DNA of 23,585 nt from a virus. Below are positions 1 through 5,816 of this stretch, piece by piece; the stretch's first letter is position 1, and each line of letters starts with the position of its first letter. Both the position numbers and the translations under genes were made by a program. The DNA is taken from IMG/VR virus record IMGVR_UViG_3300037517_001660, positions 1-23,585 of that record. One strand, 5' to 3'. The notes under the pieces were generated by a model. It saw only the letters and a list, made by a program, of their open reading frames with translations, did not search any database and was not told where the DNA came from.

Positions 1-129
1 AAGGTATTATCGATTGTTGGATTAAAAATCAACACAGTGGATCCCATGCCGTTTAATGCTGGCGTAACACATTATGTAGACTTAATTGGTTTTTCAGGTG
101 ACAGCGGCGCGCCATATCTATTATTCTAA
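1..129 (+). CDS. C-terminal fragment of an unidentified (probably structural) phage protein
   Basis: The frame is open from the window edge to a TAA at 127-129, giving the last 42 residues of a protein that starts outside the window. The visible tail ends in GDSGAPYLLF. It is rich in Gly, Val and aromatic residues, as in beta-structured virion proteins, and is followed after 13 bases by another virion-like gene. No family can be assigned from this fragment. Its placement before two beta-rich small proteins and the lysis cassette suggests a tail or fibre component (inference). Confidence 0.6.
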   Translation, partial: KVLSIVGLKINTVDPMPFNAGVTHYVDLIGFSGDSGAPYLLF

Positions 130-142
130 TTAAAAGGAAATT

Positions 143-676
143 ATGAGCAATCTAGCAGAATCAAGAAACGATATAGAATTAGAAGATGTACAATTTAAGG
201 CAGGCGTTTCCGCATCGCTAATGACAAAGGTTGGACAGACGGCAAATTTTATTAATCGCAGACATTTTGAGCGCCATCAATGGAACTTAAACGGAACATA
301 TTCGGCACTAGTTCAAAATGGAATAGACGGCATTTTTATTTGTCCGTTTGACATGGAAATAACTGCTGTTGGAATGTCTAATTACCTGGCAGGAACAGCA
401 GGCACAACCGAAATTGATATTAAATGGTTATCAGGAACAGGAGTATTAGTTGGAACAATTTTTTCTACTACTCCAAAAATAAGTTATACAGCAGGCGATA
501 ATGCCTATGTTTTTAAAAATTTCGCAGATGGATTTCAAGAAACTGGCACCGGATTAACATTGCCAGTATTAAGTAAATCAACATTTGATCAAGGCGATGC
601 TTTACGTTTAGACGTTTTGGCAGCACAAACAGCAGCAACAACATTAGGCGCATATATATATTTTAGACCAATATAG
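143..676 (+). CDS. Putative virion structural protein (177 aa)
   Basis: The ATG follows an AAAGGAAA ribosome binding site with good spacing. The protein has no signal peptide, membrane segment or catalytic motif. After a charged first 25 residues it is dominated by Gly, Thr, Ala and aromatic-alternating beta-strand patterns, and ends in the strand-like IYFRPI. That composition is typical of small virion decoration, tail-tip or fibre-associated proteins. It lies between a truncated probable structural gene and another beta-rich small gene, just upstream of lysis genes, which fits late expression. I do not recognise a specific family; the structural role is inferred from composition and context. 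Confidence 0.6.
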   Translation: MSNLAESRNDIELEDVQFKAGVSASLMTKVGQTANFINRRHFERHQWNLNGTYSALVQNGIDGIFICPFDMEITAVGMSNYLAGTAGTTEIDIKWLSGTGVLVGTIFSTTPKISYTAGDNAYVFKNFADGFQETGTGLTLPVLSKSTFDQGDALRLDVLAAQTAATTLGAYIYFRPI

Positions 677-685
677 GGGAGATTT

Positions 686-1012
686 ATGGCATCTGCATTT
701 GAAGGCGAAAGGTTTTTAAACGCCGTTGCGGTCAACGGATCGGGAACGGCAACACATTACACAGTCCCAGCGAGTCGATATACAAAATTTTATATTCAAA
801 ATCTAACATTGCCAGGCAGCGCATCTAGTATAACACTAGGGAATACTTCTTTAATTAACACTGGCTCAATTCAAACATGGCAACCATTAATTACGTCTGG
901 AAGTCCAAGTCAAACTATAGAGGTTATATTAACCGCAGGCCAAACAATATCATCTGTTAATGCAACAGCAGTGCAAGGAACAGCACTAGAATTTGAGGAT
1001 AAAAATTTATAA
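686..1012 (+). CDS. Small beta-rich virion-associated protein (108 aa)
   Basis: Starts at an ATG preceded by GGGGAG and ends with a TAA whose last base is the first base of the next start (TAATG). The sequence is almost entirely short beta-strand segments rich in Ser, Thr, Gly and Asn, with an acidic tail, and has no cysteines. It resembles in style the 124-aa protein at 19211-19585: both have a Thr/Val-rich N-terminal region and hydrophobic strand segments separated by Gly/Ser loops. I cannot show homology by eye. A decoration or fibre-associated role is an inference from composition and position. Confidence 0.55.
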   Translation: MASAFEGERFLNAVAVNGSGTATHYTVPASRYTKFYIQNLTLPGSASSITLGNTSLINTGSIQTWQPLITSGSPSQTIEVILTAGQTISSVNATAVQGTALEFEDKNL

Positions 1013-1395
1013 TGTTTGAATTAAAAGATGATTGTAAATTATCTGATATTCAAAAATGGCAGACAGGCACCTTATTAGTCTATTGTCGCGTTTATCTTTT
1101 TTGCCTTGAATATAATTTAAATTGTCTGATTACTTCATTAATTTCCGACAGAAAAAATACACAATCAACCAGCAGGACGCATGAGGAAGGTAGAGCGTTT
1201 GATATTTCTACGCATGGTTGGTCAAACGTCCACATTGAAAAATTATGCTTTTTATTAAACGGAGAGTTTTTAGATATTGGCGCAATCGGTAAAGATTCGA
1301 TTGTTAGAGTGGCCGTATATCATAATTTTAATGGTCAAGGTGATCATATTCATTGTCAAATAAGACGAGATGCAAACATTAACAGATTTTTTTAA
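1012..1395 (+). CDS. Endolysin, M15-like peptidoglycan peptidase
   Basis: A 127-aa protein with the zinc-peptidase signature of the M15 (VanY / L-alanyl-D-glutamate or D-Ala-D-Ala endopeptidase) group: THEEGRAFDI at residues 56-65 supplies H57 and D64, and GDHIHCQI at about 110-117 supplies the third zinc ligand and the nearby histidine. Enzymes of this family cleave peptide cross-links in peptidoglycan. Length matches compact phage endopeptidases. There is no signal peptide, so export would depend on a holin, and a holin-like gene follows directly. The start overlaps the previous stop by one base, suggesting translational coupling. The function is well supported by motifs; which bond is cut is not visible. 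Confidence 0.8.
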   Translation: MFELKDDCKLSDIQKWQTGTLLVYCRVYLFCLEYNLNCLITSLISDRKNTQSTSRTHEEGRAFDISTHGWSNVHIEKLCFLLNGEFLDIGAIGKDSIVRVAVYHNFNGQGDHIHCQIRRDANINRFF

Positions 1396-1407
1396 AAGGA
1401 GAAAATC

Positions 1408-1686
1408 ATGGAACAAACATTGGAATGGGTTAAAACATTATTAGAACCAGCATTGTCTAGCTTGGGCGTAAATTACTCATGGGTTATTTCAGTATTCACA
1501 ATTATCGGCATGCTAAGGTTTTTTGTTAAACCAGTAATGTCATTTGTCCAAGCTTATGTTATGGCAACGCCAAGTAAATCAGACGATGAATTTTTTAATA
1601 AAGTTTTAGATTCTAAAATTTACAAAACAGTTAGTTATTTGCTTGACTGGTTTGGTTCACTTAAATTGCCACAGAAAAAAGTATAA
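1408..1686 (+). CDS. Putative holin (92 aa)
   Basis: The ATG is preceded by AAAGGAG. The central part (about residues 22-52) is a long hydrophobic stretch with one or two possible membrane segments, starting at YSWVISVFTIIGML. It is flanked by a polar, partly amphipathic N-terminus and a charged C-terminus ending in KLPQKKV. Small size, membrane character and position right after the endolysin fit a holin, which forms lesions in the inner membrane to release the endolysin. Holins are too diverse for a family name from sequence alone. The stop TAA overlaps the next start by one base. Confidence 0.55.
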   Translation: MEQTLEWVKTLLEPALSSLGVNYSWVISVFTIIGMLRFFVKPVMSFVQAYVMATPSKSDDEFFNKVLDSKIYKTVSYLLDWFGSLKLPQKKV

Positions 1687-1886
1687 TGACTTTTTGGGTG
1701 TTTCTAAAATTTCTTTGGAAGTTTTTACCAGAGGTTTACTCTCTGCTAAAAGGTATTTATGTCATGGCAGAGCGTGGTATTGAAGAAAAAATCTTGAGAG
1801 ATAAAATAACAAAGATTGGAAACGCATTTGCAAATCCAAATAGAGCAGAGGCAGCGAGGCAGTTAAATGATGTATTCCGTACTTAG
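1686..1886 (+). CDS. Small membrane-associated lysis-cassette protein (66 aa)
   Basis: The N-terminus is hydrophobic and aromatic (FWVFLKFLWKFLPEVYSLL), followed by a charged helix (about residues 28-55). That topology suits an inner-membrane protein with a soluble helical domain, such as an i-spanin or a holin partner. It is translationally coupled to the holin-like gene (TAATG), and its 3' end overlaps the start of the next gene by 20 bases in another frame. The nested arrangement resembles Rz/Rz1-type pairs, but the helical domain is much shorter than a typical i-spanin. Function is inference. Confidence 0.5.
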   Translation: MTFWVFLKFLWKFLPEVYSLLKGIYVMAERGIEEKILRDKITKIGNAFANPNRAEAARQLNDVFRT

Positions 1887-2151
1887 AATATTTATTTTAC
1901 TGCCTCTATTTATCTCTGCAAAATGTGACAGAGCAATTAAGTTTGATCCAGACTGGCATGTTGGCGACAGTCTGCAAGAGTCAATCGTTAATGAAAGAAA
2001 TGAAGTAATAACGTGCTTTGAACCAGCATTTAATGATTTCTCATGCATGCATAAAAATAAAGTCTGCGAGCTGGTTAAAATATTACAAAACGCTGGCGCG
2101 AGTAAAACTCAAATCAAAAAATCATTACCAGATGTTGATTGTTTTAAGTAA
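1867..2151 (+). CDS. Cysteine-rich secreted protein of the lysis region (94 aa)
   Basis: Two adjacent ATGs (1867 and 1870) follow a GAGG at 1856-1859 inside the previous gene, so the reading frames overlap by 20 bases. The N-terminus is a signal peptide (about residues 4-18, ending FISA). The residues before the first cysteine (SAKC) do not make a good lipobox because of the Lys at -1, so cleavage by signal peptidase I is more likely than lipidation. The mature part has five cysteines, suggesting disulphides in the periplasm. Position suggests a lysis accessory or outer-membrane-disrupting role (inference). It is the last gene before an 85-base spacer. Confidence 0.55.
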   Translation: MMYSVLRIFILLPLFISAKCDRAIKFDPDWHVGDSLQESIVNERNEVITCFEPAFNDFSCMHKNKVCELVKILQNAGASKTQIKKSLPDVDCFK

Positions 2152-2178
2152 CACGCAGCACAATTAGTCAATATTCTA

Positions 2179-2207
2179 TTTACAATCGCAATCAAAACAT
2201 ATTATTA
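2179..2207 (+). promoter_or_regulatory. Possible promoter before the early gene block
   Basis: The spacer between the lysis genes and the ATPase gene contains TTTACA at 2179-2184 and an AT-rich -10-like stretch (TTATTA at 2202-2207 with a 17-base spacer, or TATTAT at 2200-2205). The boundary between late-type and early-type genes is where a promoter would be expected. The match is only moderate in an AT-rich background. Confidence 0.25.
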
Positions 2208-2236
2208 ACCAACCTTAATAATTATTGGAGGTTTTA

Positions 2237-3151
2237 ATGAGCATGTTCAAAAAAGCACAACGTAAAAAAGTAAAAATTAAACTAGGTATTACAGGGCCAT
2301 CTGGATCGGGCAAAACCTATTCAGCATTGGAAATTGCCACTGGTTTAGGCGGTAAGATTGCCGTTATTGATACCGAGAATGGTAGCGCGTCTCTATATAG
2401 TGATCGGTTTGAGTTTGACACATTAGAATTACGCGCACCGTTTACGACTGAAAAATACATAGAGGCGATCAATGATGCGGTTAAAGCAAATTATGATGTT
2501 TTGATTATTGATTCTCTATCTCATGCCTGGAATGGTGAAGGCGGCATACTAGACCGCAAAGGCGCTATGGATTCTCGTGGGGGAAATTCTTTCACAAATT
2601 GGGCGAAGTTTACACCTGAGCAAGAAAAGTTTATTTCTGCATTACTTCATTCTGACATTCATTTGATCGCGGCAATTAGATCAAAACAGGATTACGTTTT
2701 AACTGATAACGGCAAGGGTAAATCAGCACCGCAAAAGGTCGGGTTGGCACCTGTACAACGTGAAGGTATGGAATATGAATTATCTGTGGTGTTTGACGTA
2801 GCTATGAACCATGAGGCGCAGACGAGTAAAGATAGAACAGGCTTATTTGTAGACAAAATTTTTAAGATCACTCAAGAAACTGGCAAACAAATAAAAGCAT
2901 GGTTGGATTCTGGCAGTGATGTAAAAGCAGAATTAAGGAATGAAATAGAGCAAGAATTAAAAGGCAAACCAGATGATTACGTTGCCAATGTTAAAAAGTT
3001 TATCAGTGGTAAATCAGTAACAGAGGATCAATTGCAAATTAGTTTATCAAAGGTTAAGGCCTATGTTGCTCCTGCTAATCCAGTAAACGAACTAAAGGCA
3101 GCGTCCGACTCATTCACCGAAAAAATGGCGCAGCAAGGTGCGGTAAAGTGA
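2237..3151 (+). CDS. Sak4-like RecA-fold ATPase (phage recombination/replication)
   Basis: A 304-aa P-loop NTPase. Walker A is GPSGSGKT at residues 20-27 and Walker B is DVLIIDS at about 87-93. The segment after Walker B, with GGILDRKG and KFTPEQEKFISALLHS, fits the phage AAA_24/Sak4 type. Sak4 proteins are RecA/RadB-like cores that help single-strand annealing or strand exchange on phage DNA, usually with an SSB. A TTG at 2225 is in frame, but GGAGG at 2227-2231 is correctly spaced for the ATG at 2237, which decides the start. The C-terminal 80 residues are charged and helical. It heads the early gene block and overlaps the next start (GTGA). Fold confidence is high; Sak4 identity is good but not proven. 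Confidence 0.8.
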   Translation: MSMFKKAQRKKVKIKLGITGPSGSGKTYSALEIATGLGGKIAVIDTENGSASLYSDRFEFDTLELRAPFTTEKYIEAINDAVKANYDVLIIDSLSHAWNGEGGILDRKGAMDSRGGNSFTNWAKFTPEQEKFISALLHSDIHLIAAIRSKQDYVLTDNGKGKSAPQKVGLAPVQREGMEYELSVVFDVAMNHEAQTSKDRTGLFVDKIFKITQETGKQIKAWLDSGSDVKAELRNEIEQELKGKPDDYVANVKKFISGKSVTEDQLQISLSKVKAYVAPANPVNELKAASDSFTEKMAQQGAVK

Positions 3152-3666
3152 AAAAATATGAAATGATTCCGACTGATTTAAAAGCGCCATCGGGTAATCC
3201 GTTTTTTAGAGTTAAATCATTGATTGAGATCGGTTCACTGATTATGCCAGGTGAACTTGGCGGCCTAATAGAGTATGAAAAAAACTTGTCACAATTCGGC
3301 GATGCATGGATTTTCGGCAATGCAAGGATTTCCGGCAATGCAAGGATTTCCGGCGATGCATGTATTTACGGCAATGCAAGGATTTCCGGCGATGCATGTA
3401 TTTACGGCAATGCATGTATTTCCGGCGATGCAGAGATTTCCGGCAATGCAGAGATGATAAATATTATAGGCCATCGCTATAACTTAACATTTACGCCACA
3501 AAATGTTTCTGGTGGTTGTAGACTTTTTACTCATGATGAATTTAGAGATTTAACATTAGAAAAATGTGAATCAGAATGGGAACAATGGGAGTTGGATAAC
3601 TATAAAGCTTACCAAAAACTATACTTAGAAAGATTGGAGAAATATCGTGACAAAGAAAAAAACTAA
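3148..3666 (+). CDS. Hexapeptide-repeat (left-handed beta-helix) phage protein (172 aa)
   Basis: Translation starts at a GTG that overlaps the upstream stop as GTGA. Residues 51-104 are nine tandem six-residue units of the form G-[D/N]-A-x-I-x, for example GNARIS and GDACIY. Hexapeptide repeats of this kind fold into left-handed beta-helices, three units per turn, so about three turns here. The N-terminus (about 1-50) and the acidic, Trp/Tyr-rich C-terminus (about 105-172) are not repetitive. Proteins with such repeats occur in many phages and prophages, usually without known function; there is no sign of an acyltransferase active site. Its last 20 bases overlap the next gene. Confidence 0.75.
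   Translation: MKKYEMIPTDLKAPSGNPFFRVKSLIEIGSLIMPGELGGLIEYEKNLSQFGDAWIFGNARISGNARISGDACIYGNARISGDACIYGNACISGDAEISGNAEMINIIGHRYNLTFTPQNVSGGCRLFTHDEFRDLTLEKCESEWEQWELDNYKAYQKLYLERLEKYRDKEKN
3298..3459 (+). repeat. Nine tandem 18-bp coding repeats
   Basis: Units begin at 3298, 3316, 3334, 3352, 3370, 3388, 3406, 3424 and 3442 and follow the pattern GGCRATGCANNNATTTNC; the ninth diverges at its end. Some units are identical (3316, 3334 and 3370; 3352 and 3388), pointing to recent duplication or slippage. Each unit encodes one hexapeptide, so gain or loss keeps the frame. Confidence 0.95.
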
Positions 3667-3910
3667 TTGCCGCAAGATAATCGGCATTGAATTAGTTAAA
3701 TATGTGCGCCAGCAATCGAATGTGTTGGGCTTACCAGAACTTGAGATTTACAAAGATGCTGGCATTAAAGGGCCTGCAATCGAGGCCTGGGAAGCTGGCA
3801 CGTCGAAGCCTAAACGATATAGCGCGTTTAAATTAGAGCAGGCAATCCAACGTCGCGCTGTCGCTATGGGTGTTCGGAGAGTTTTAAACGAGTCGATATT
3901 TGATTACTGA
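3647..3910 (+). CDS. XRE/Cro-like helix-turn-helix protein (87 aa)
   Basis: The start is a GTG with GGAG at 3636-3639, seven bases upstream, and lies inside the end of the preceding gene. Residues 35-66 carry the recognisable XRE-type pattern: a helix, then IEAWEAGTSKPKR, then a helix FKLEQAIQRRA. The W-E-x-G-x-x-x-P block is the hallmark of the end of the recognition helix and the following turn. The N-terminus is very basic (MTKKK). It is probably a small DNA-binding regulator of early transcription. It lies in a co-directional operon; the next gene's ribosome binding site overlaps its stop. Its operator is unknown. Confidence 0.65.
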   Translation: MTKKKTNCRKIIGIELVKYVRQQSNVLGLPELEIYKDAGIKGPAIEAWEAGTSKPKRYSAFKLEQAIQRRAVAMGVRRVLNESIFDY

Positions 3911-3916
3911 GGAATT

Positions 3917-4108
3917 ATGACTAGACCAGATTTTTACACAGCAGGAAAAAGAAAAAAGTATAATGCAAAATATTATGCCAGTAAACGAGAGGCGCGAATA
4001 AAACAGATGAGAGAATACCGCAAAAAAAACCGCGATATTCTAAACCAAAAAGCGAGAGACAAATATTGGGCTCAGTTTCTGGATAATAGTGATGCTTTAA
4101 TATCTTGA
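3917..4108 (+). CDS. Small basic protein (63 aa), unknown
   Basis: GAGGA at 3909-3913 is well placed for the ATG and overlaps the preceding stop. The protein is highly charged and basic, with Lys/Arg-Tyr clusters such as KRKKYNAKYYASKREAR, and is predicted helical. Composition suggests binding to nucleic acid, and similar small basic proteins are common among phage early genes. No domain is recognised. The gene ends eight bases before a strong hairpin (4116-4149). Confidence 0.55.
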   Translation: MTRPDFYTAGKRKKYNAKYYASKREARIKQMREYRKKNRDILNQKARDKYWAQFLDNSDALIS

Positions 4109-4115
4109 TCATTGC

Positions 4116-4149
4116 AGTGCTGTGTTTTACCATTTCAAAATGCAGCACT
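4116..4149 (+). promoter_or_regulatory. 13-bp-stem hairpin over the start of the 83-aa gene
   Basis: AGTGCTG (4116-4122) is perfectly complementary to CAGCACT (4143-4149). Two G-U pairs and four A-T pairs extend the stem inward around an 8-base loop (4129-4136). Both candidate starts of the next gene (GTG 4122, ATG 4140) lie inside the stem. No U-tract follows, so it is not a usual intrinsic terminator. Confidence 0.55.
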
Positions 4150-4391
4150 ATAAATCATGGGCGCAATTCCCTGAATTAATCCGTACTACAGCTATCTATC
4201 GTAATTATTTGCGCGCCAATTTAAAAACATCGTTAAACCTTGACCGCGATTTAAAGCGATATGCGATAATAAGTAATTTGTTATTTGCATATCAGATTGA
4301 TGATTACATGCCAGACTTTTACGATGGTTTAGATTCGATTGAATTAGAAGTAATATTGCAGATGCATGGCGTGGACGTTGATTTGGTATAA
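4140..4391 (+). CDS. Hypothetical small protein (83 aa)
   Basis: The frame extends back to a GTG at 4122, but the first ATG is at 4140; neither has a convincing ribosome binding site, and both lie within the hairpin stem at 4116-4149. The protein is helical and aromatic-rich, with an acidic C-terminal half containing DDYMPDFYDGLDSIELE and no cysteine or catalytic motif. I do not recognise it. The next gene's ribosome binding site follows within 13 bases of its stop, so it appears to be part of the same operon. The start is uncertain. Confidence 0.5.
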   Translation: MQHYKSWAQFPELIRTTAIYRNYLRANLKTSLNLDRDLKRYAIISNLLFAYQIDDYMPDFYDGLDSIELEVILQMHGVDVDLV

Positions 4392-4413
4392 TTTAAGCCT
4401 GGAGTTAATCTTA

Positions 4414-4776
4414 ATGAGATTCAATAAGCCTGTTAACGGTAAAAAAAGAATTAAATACAATAATCTATGGTTTGATTCTAATGCGGAACTTGCTTATTAT
4501 GTGCAGTTACTACATTTAGAAAAAGCTAATCAATTAAAAATAATATCATTGCAACCAAAAATTTATCTAAGTGGTGCTAAAATATTATATAAACCTGATT
4601 TTTTAATTGAAGAAAATAGTGAGTTGGTTTATGTGGACGTTAAAGGATTCACTACGCCAATATTTGCGATAAAAAAACGGCTATGGAAATTTTACGGGCC
4701 TGGCATATTGAGAATTGTTACTGGTAAAAAAATCGATAACGTGGAGGGTGGTAATGGGAAAGAAAATCAAGCATAG
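4414..4776 (+). CDS. DUF1064-type PD-(D/E)XK nuclease (120 aa)
   Basis: GGAG at 4401-4404 supports the ATG at 4414 rather than longer in-frame starts. The layout matches the phage DUF1064 family: a basic N-terminus, then IKYNNLWFDSNAELAYY containing E25, QPKIYL, PDF with D62 at 61-63, and YVDVKGF with D75 and K77. E25, D62 and the D-x-K pair form the usual PD-(D/E)XK nuclease core. Such proteins sit among phage recombination and replication genes and are thought to be structure-specific or resolvase-like nucleases. Substrate is not known from sequence. Its end overlaps the next gene by 23 bases. Confidence 0.75.
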   Translation: MRFNKPVNGKKRIKYNNLWFDSNAELAYYVQLLHLEKANQLKIISLQPKIYLSGAKILYKPDFLIEENSELVYVDVKGFTTPIFAIKKRLWKFYGPGILRIVTGKKIDNVEGGNGKENQA

Positions 4777-4924
4777 CGTTATTACCAATAAAATAACCGA
4801 CGAAAAAACGTATTGCGCATATTGCAAACAGCAATTAACCGAAATAGATAAATGGACCGATTTAATGCATGGCGAACATGCTCATTGCAAATTTGAGGTT
4901 TTAAGCGAAATTTTCGACAAGTGA
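4754..4924 (+). CDS. Small zinc-ribbon-like protein (56 aa)
   Basis: GGAGGG at 4743-4748 selects the ATG at 4754 inside the end of the nuclease gene. Residues 20-42 contain C-x-x-C (YCAYC) followed by HGEHAHC, offering up to six Cys/His ligands, so a single zinc site is likely. The rest is charged and helical. Small zinc proteins of this type are frequent in phage early regions; their partners are unknown. It is the last gene of this operon before a non-coding stretch. Confidence 0.6.
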   Translation: MGKKIKHSVITNKITDEKTYCAYCKQQLTEIDKWTDLMHGEHAHCKFEVLSEIFDK

Positions 4925-4989
4925 TATATTGGTATGCTTTTTTAATCCAACTCGATTTTAACCCTAAAAGAATTACAAATTGAGGCATG

Positions 4990-5033
4990 TTAATAATACT
5001 TTAATGCTCCATTAATCCTAAATTAATCCTTGC
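4990..5033 (+). repeat. Four tandem 11-bp iterons (TTAAT...)
   Basis: TTAAT recurs at 4990, 5001, 5012 and 5023, exactly 11 bases apart; the last two copies share TTAATCCT. The array lies directly upstream of, and runs into, the -35 element at 5030. One helical turn of spacing places all copies on the same DNA face, as for a cooperatively bound protein or an upstream promoter element. Confidence 0.65.
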
Positions 5034-5059
5034 ATGTTGGTTATACGCTGCAATATGAT
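5030..5059 (+). promoter_or_regulatory. Sigma70-type promoter for the 61-aa gene
   Basis: TTGCAT at 5030-5035 and TATGAT at 5054-5059 are separated by 18 bases. Each hexamer differs from consensus at one or two positions. The predicted transcription start (six to eight bases after the -10) falls on the ATG at 5066. Confidence 0.6.
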
Positions 5060-5065
5060 TATTTT

Positions 5066-5251
5066 ATGGATAAAAAAATAAATTATCTAACGCAGTTCTT
5101 AAAAATAATAGATCAACGCATTATAGGATTAACTGAATTGATCCAAGTCAAACCAGATAAACAAAAACAACTGGCATTATTGATTGTCGATAATGAGCGA
5201 TGGCGCGTCGCTGTAAAATATCGACTTGATAAATTAATGAACAACATTTAA
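5066..5251 (+). CDS. Hypothetical helical protein (61 aa), probably leaderless mRNA
   Basis: The frame is open back to a TTG at 5030, but that codon is part of the -35 box, so the ATG at 5066 is the sensible start. No Shine-Dalgarno sequence precedes it, and the promoter's expected start site coincides with the A of ATG, so the transcript is probably leaderless. The protein is helical, with two amphipathic segments (about residues 6-26 and 32-58), basic and with no cysteine. It is not recognised. Its independent promoter and the downstream terminator at 5292-5327 make it a stand-alone unit, which suits a regulator. Confidence 0.6.
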   Translation: MDKKINYLTQFLKIIDQRIIGLTELIQVKPDKQKQLALLIVDNERWRVAVKYRLDKLMNNI

Positions 5252-5291
5252 TATTAAATTTCATTTTTCCCTCCAGAAATTTGAACAATAG

Positions 5292-5327
5292 AAAGGCCGG
5301 CATTAAAAACGCTGGCCTTTTTATTTT
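5292..5327 (+). terminator. Rho-independent terminator
   Basis: AAAGGCCGGC (5292-5301) pairs with GCTGGCCTTT (5311-5320), ten pairs including one G-U, around a nine-base loop. The descending arm runs into a T-rich tract. It ends the transcript of the 61-aa gene. Confidence 0.85.
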
Positions 5328-5340
5328 TATGCCATAGATT

Positions 5341-5355
5341 ATAAGTAATACTTAT
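5341..5355. promoter_or_regulatory. Perfect 7-bp palindromic operator candidate
   Basis: ATAAGTA and TACTTAT are exact reverse complements separated by one A. A relaxed copy, ATAAGTA (5383-5389) and TACTGAT (5397-5403), lies 42 bases downstream. Both have the size of an HTH-dimer site. Confidence 0.55.
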
Positions 5356-5391
5356 CAACTTTGATTAAATTCTAAAAAGATCATAAGTAAA

Positions 5392-5397
5392 TATAAT
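5392..5397 (+). promoter_or_regulatory. Consensus -10 (TATAAT) inside an operator-like dyad
   Basis: A perfect TATAAT sits between the arms of the dyad at 5383-5403. No good -35 is found 16-18 bases upstream (5368-5375 reads AATTCTAA), so any promoter here would be weak or activator-dependent, and repressible by a protein bound to the dyad. Confidence 0.35.
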
Positions 5398-5474
5398 ACT
5401 GATTTATTTTAATCATCTAAATATTTAATATTATACATAATCGCTTTTATTGCCAGTCACAAATTGTTTAGTAG

Positions 5475-5660
5475 GGTATTTACAAAATATTAAGGTTTAT
5501 TAATTATTTATTCACGTATCTAACGCAATCCCTAGGCGTTCCGTGGCCCCAAGCTGATACGTGGCAATCGGGGAAATGGATAGGTAATGGGACAATCGAC
5601 GGCCGGCTCCAGAGGTTTATTAAAACTGATGGTGAATGTGCAATAGAGTGGCAAGGTTAA
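5475..5660 (+). other. Orphan codon-like frame without a start codon
   Basis: This frame is open from after a TAG at 5472 to a TAA at 5658. Its later part (from about 5523) reads like a real protein, with LGVPWPQAD, SGKWIGNGTIDG and GECAIEWQG, and is GC-richer than its surroundings. There is no ATG, GTG or TTG in frame. An ATT at 5499 follows TTAAGG, but such a start would be exceptional. Options are a decayed gene fragment, an unusual start, or a structured RNA that happens to be open. Confidence 0.3.
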
Positions 5661-5816
5661 TTTTCCAATGTCTCGAATAAAAAAGAGATAAGAAGAATTA
5701 ACTTTATTCTCAATCTATTGCCTCACCAAGGTTTATTTTTTTTAAATACATATAACTTAATTGAATTTGCATTCTTGTATTAATACTTAATTAAATTCTA
5801 AAACCATAAAATTGTC

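Noticed and set aside
3298-3459. CRISPR-like repeat array
   Set aside because: The 18-bp units are directly adjacent, with no unique spacers, and translate in frame to hexapeptides; the open frames in the other readings of this stretch are low-complexity shadows.
4105-4179. 25-codon TTG frame with a hydrophobic, lipoprotein-like start
   Set aside because: No ribosome binding site, very short, and most of it lies in the hairpin and the start of the 83-aa gene.
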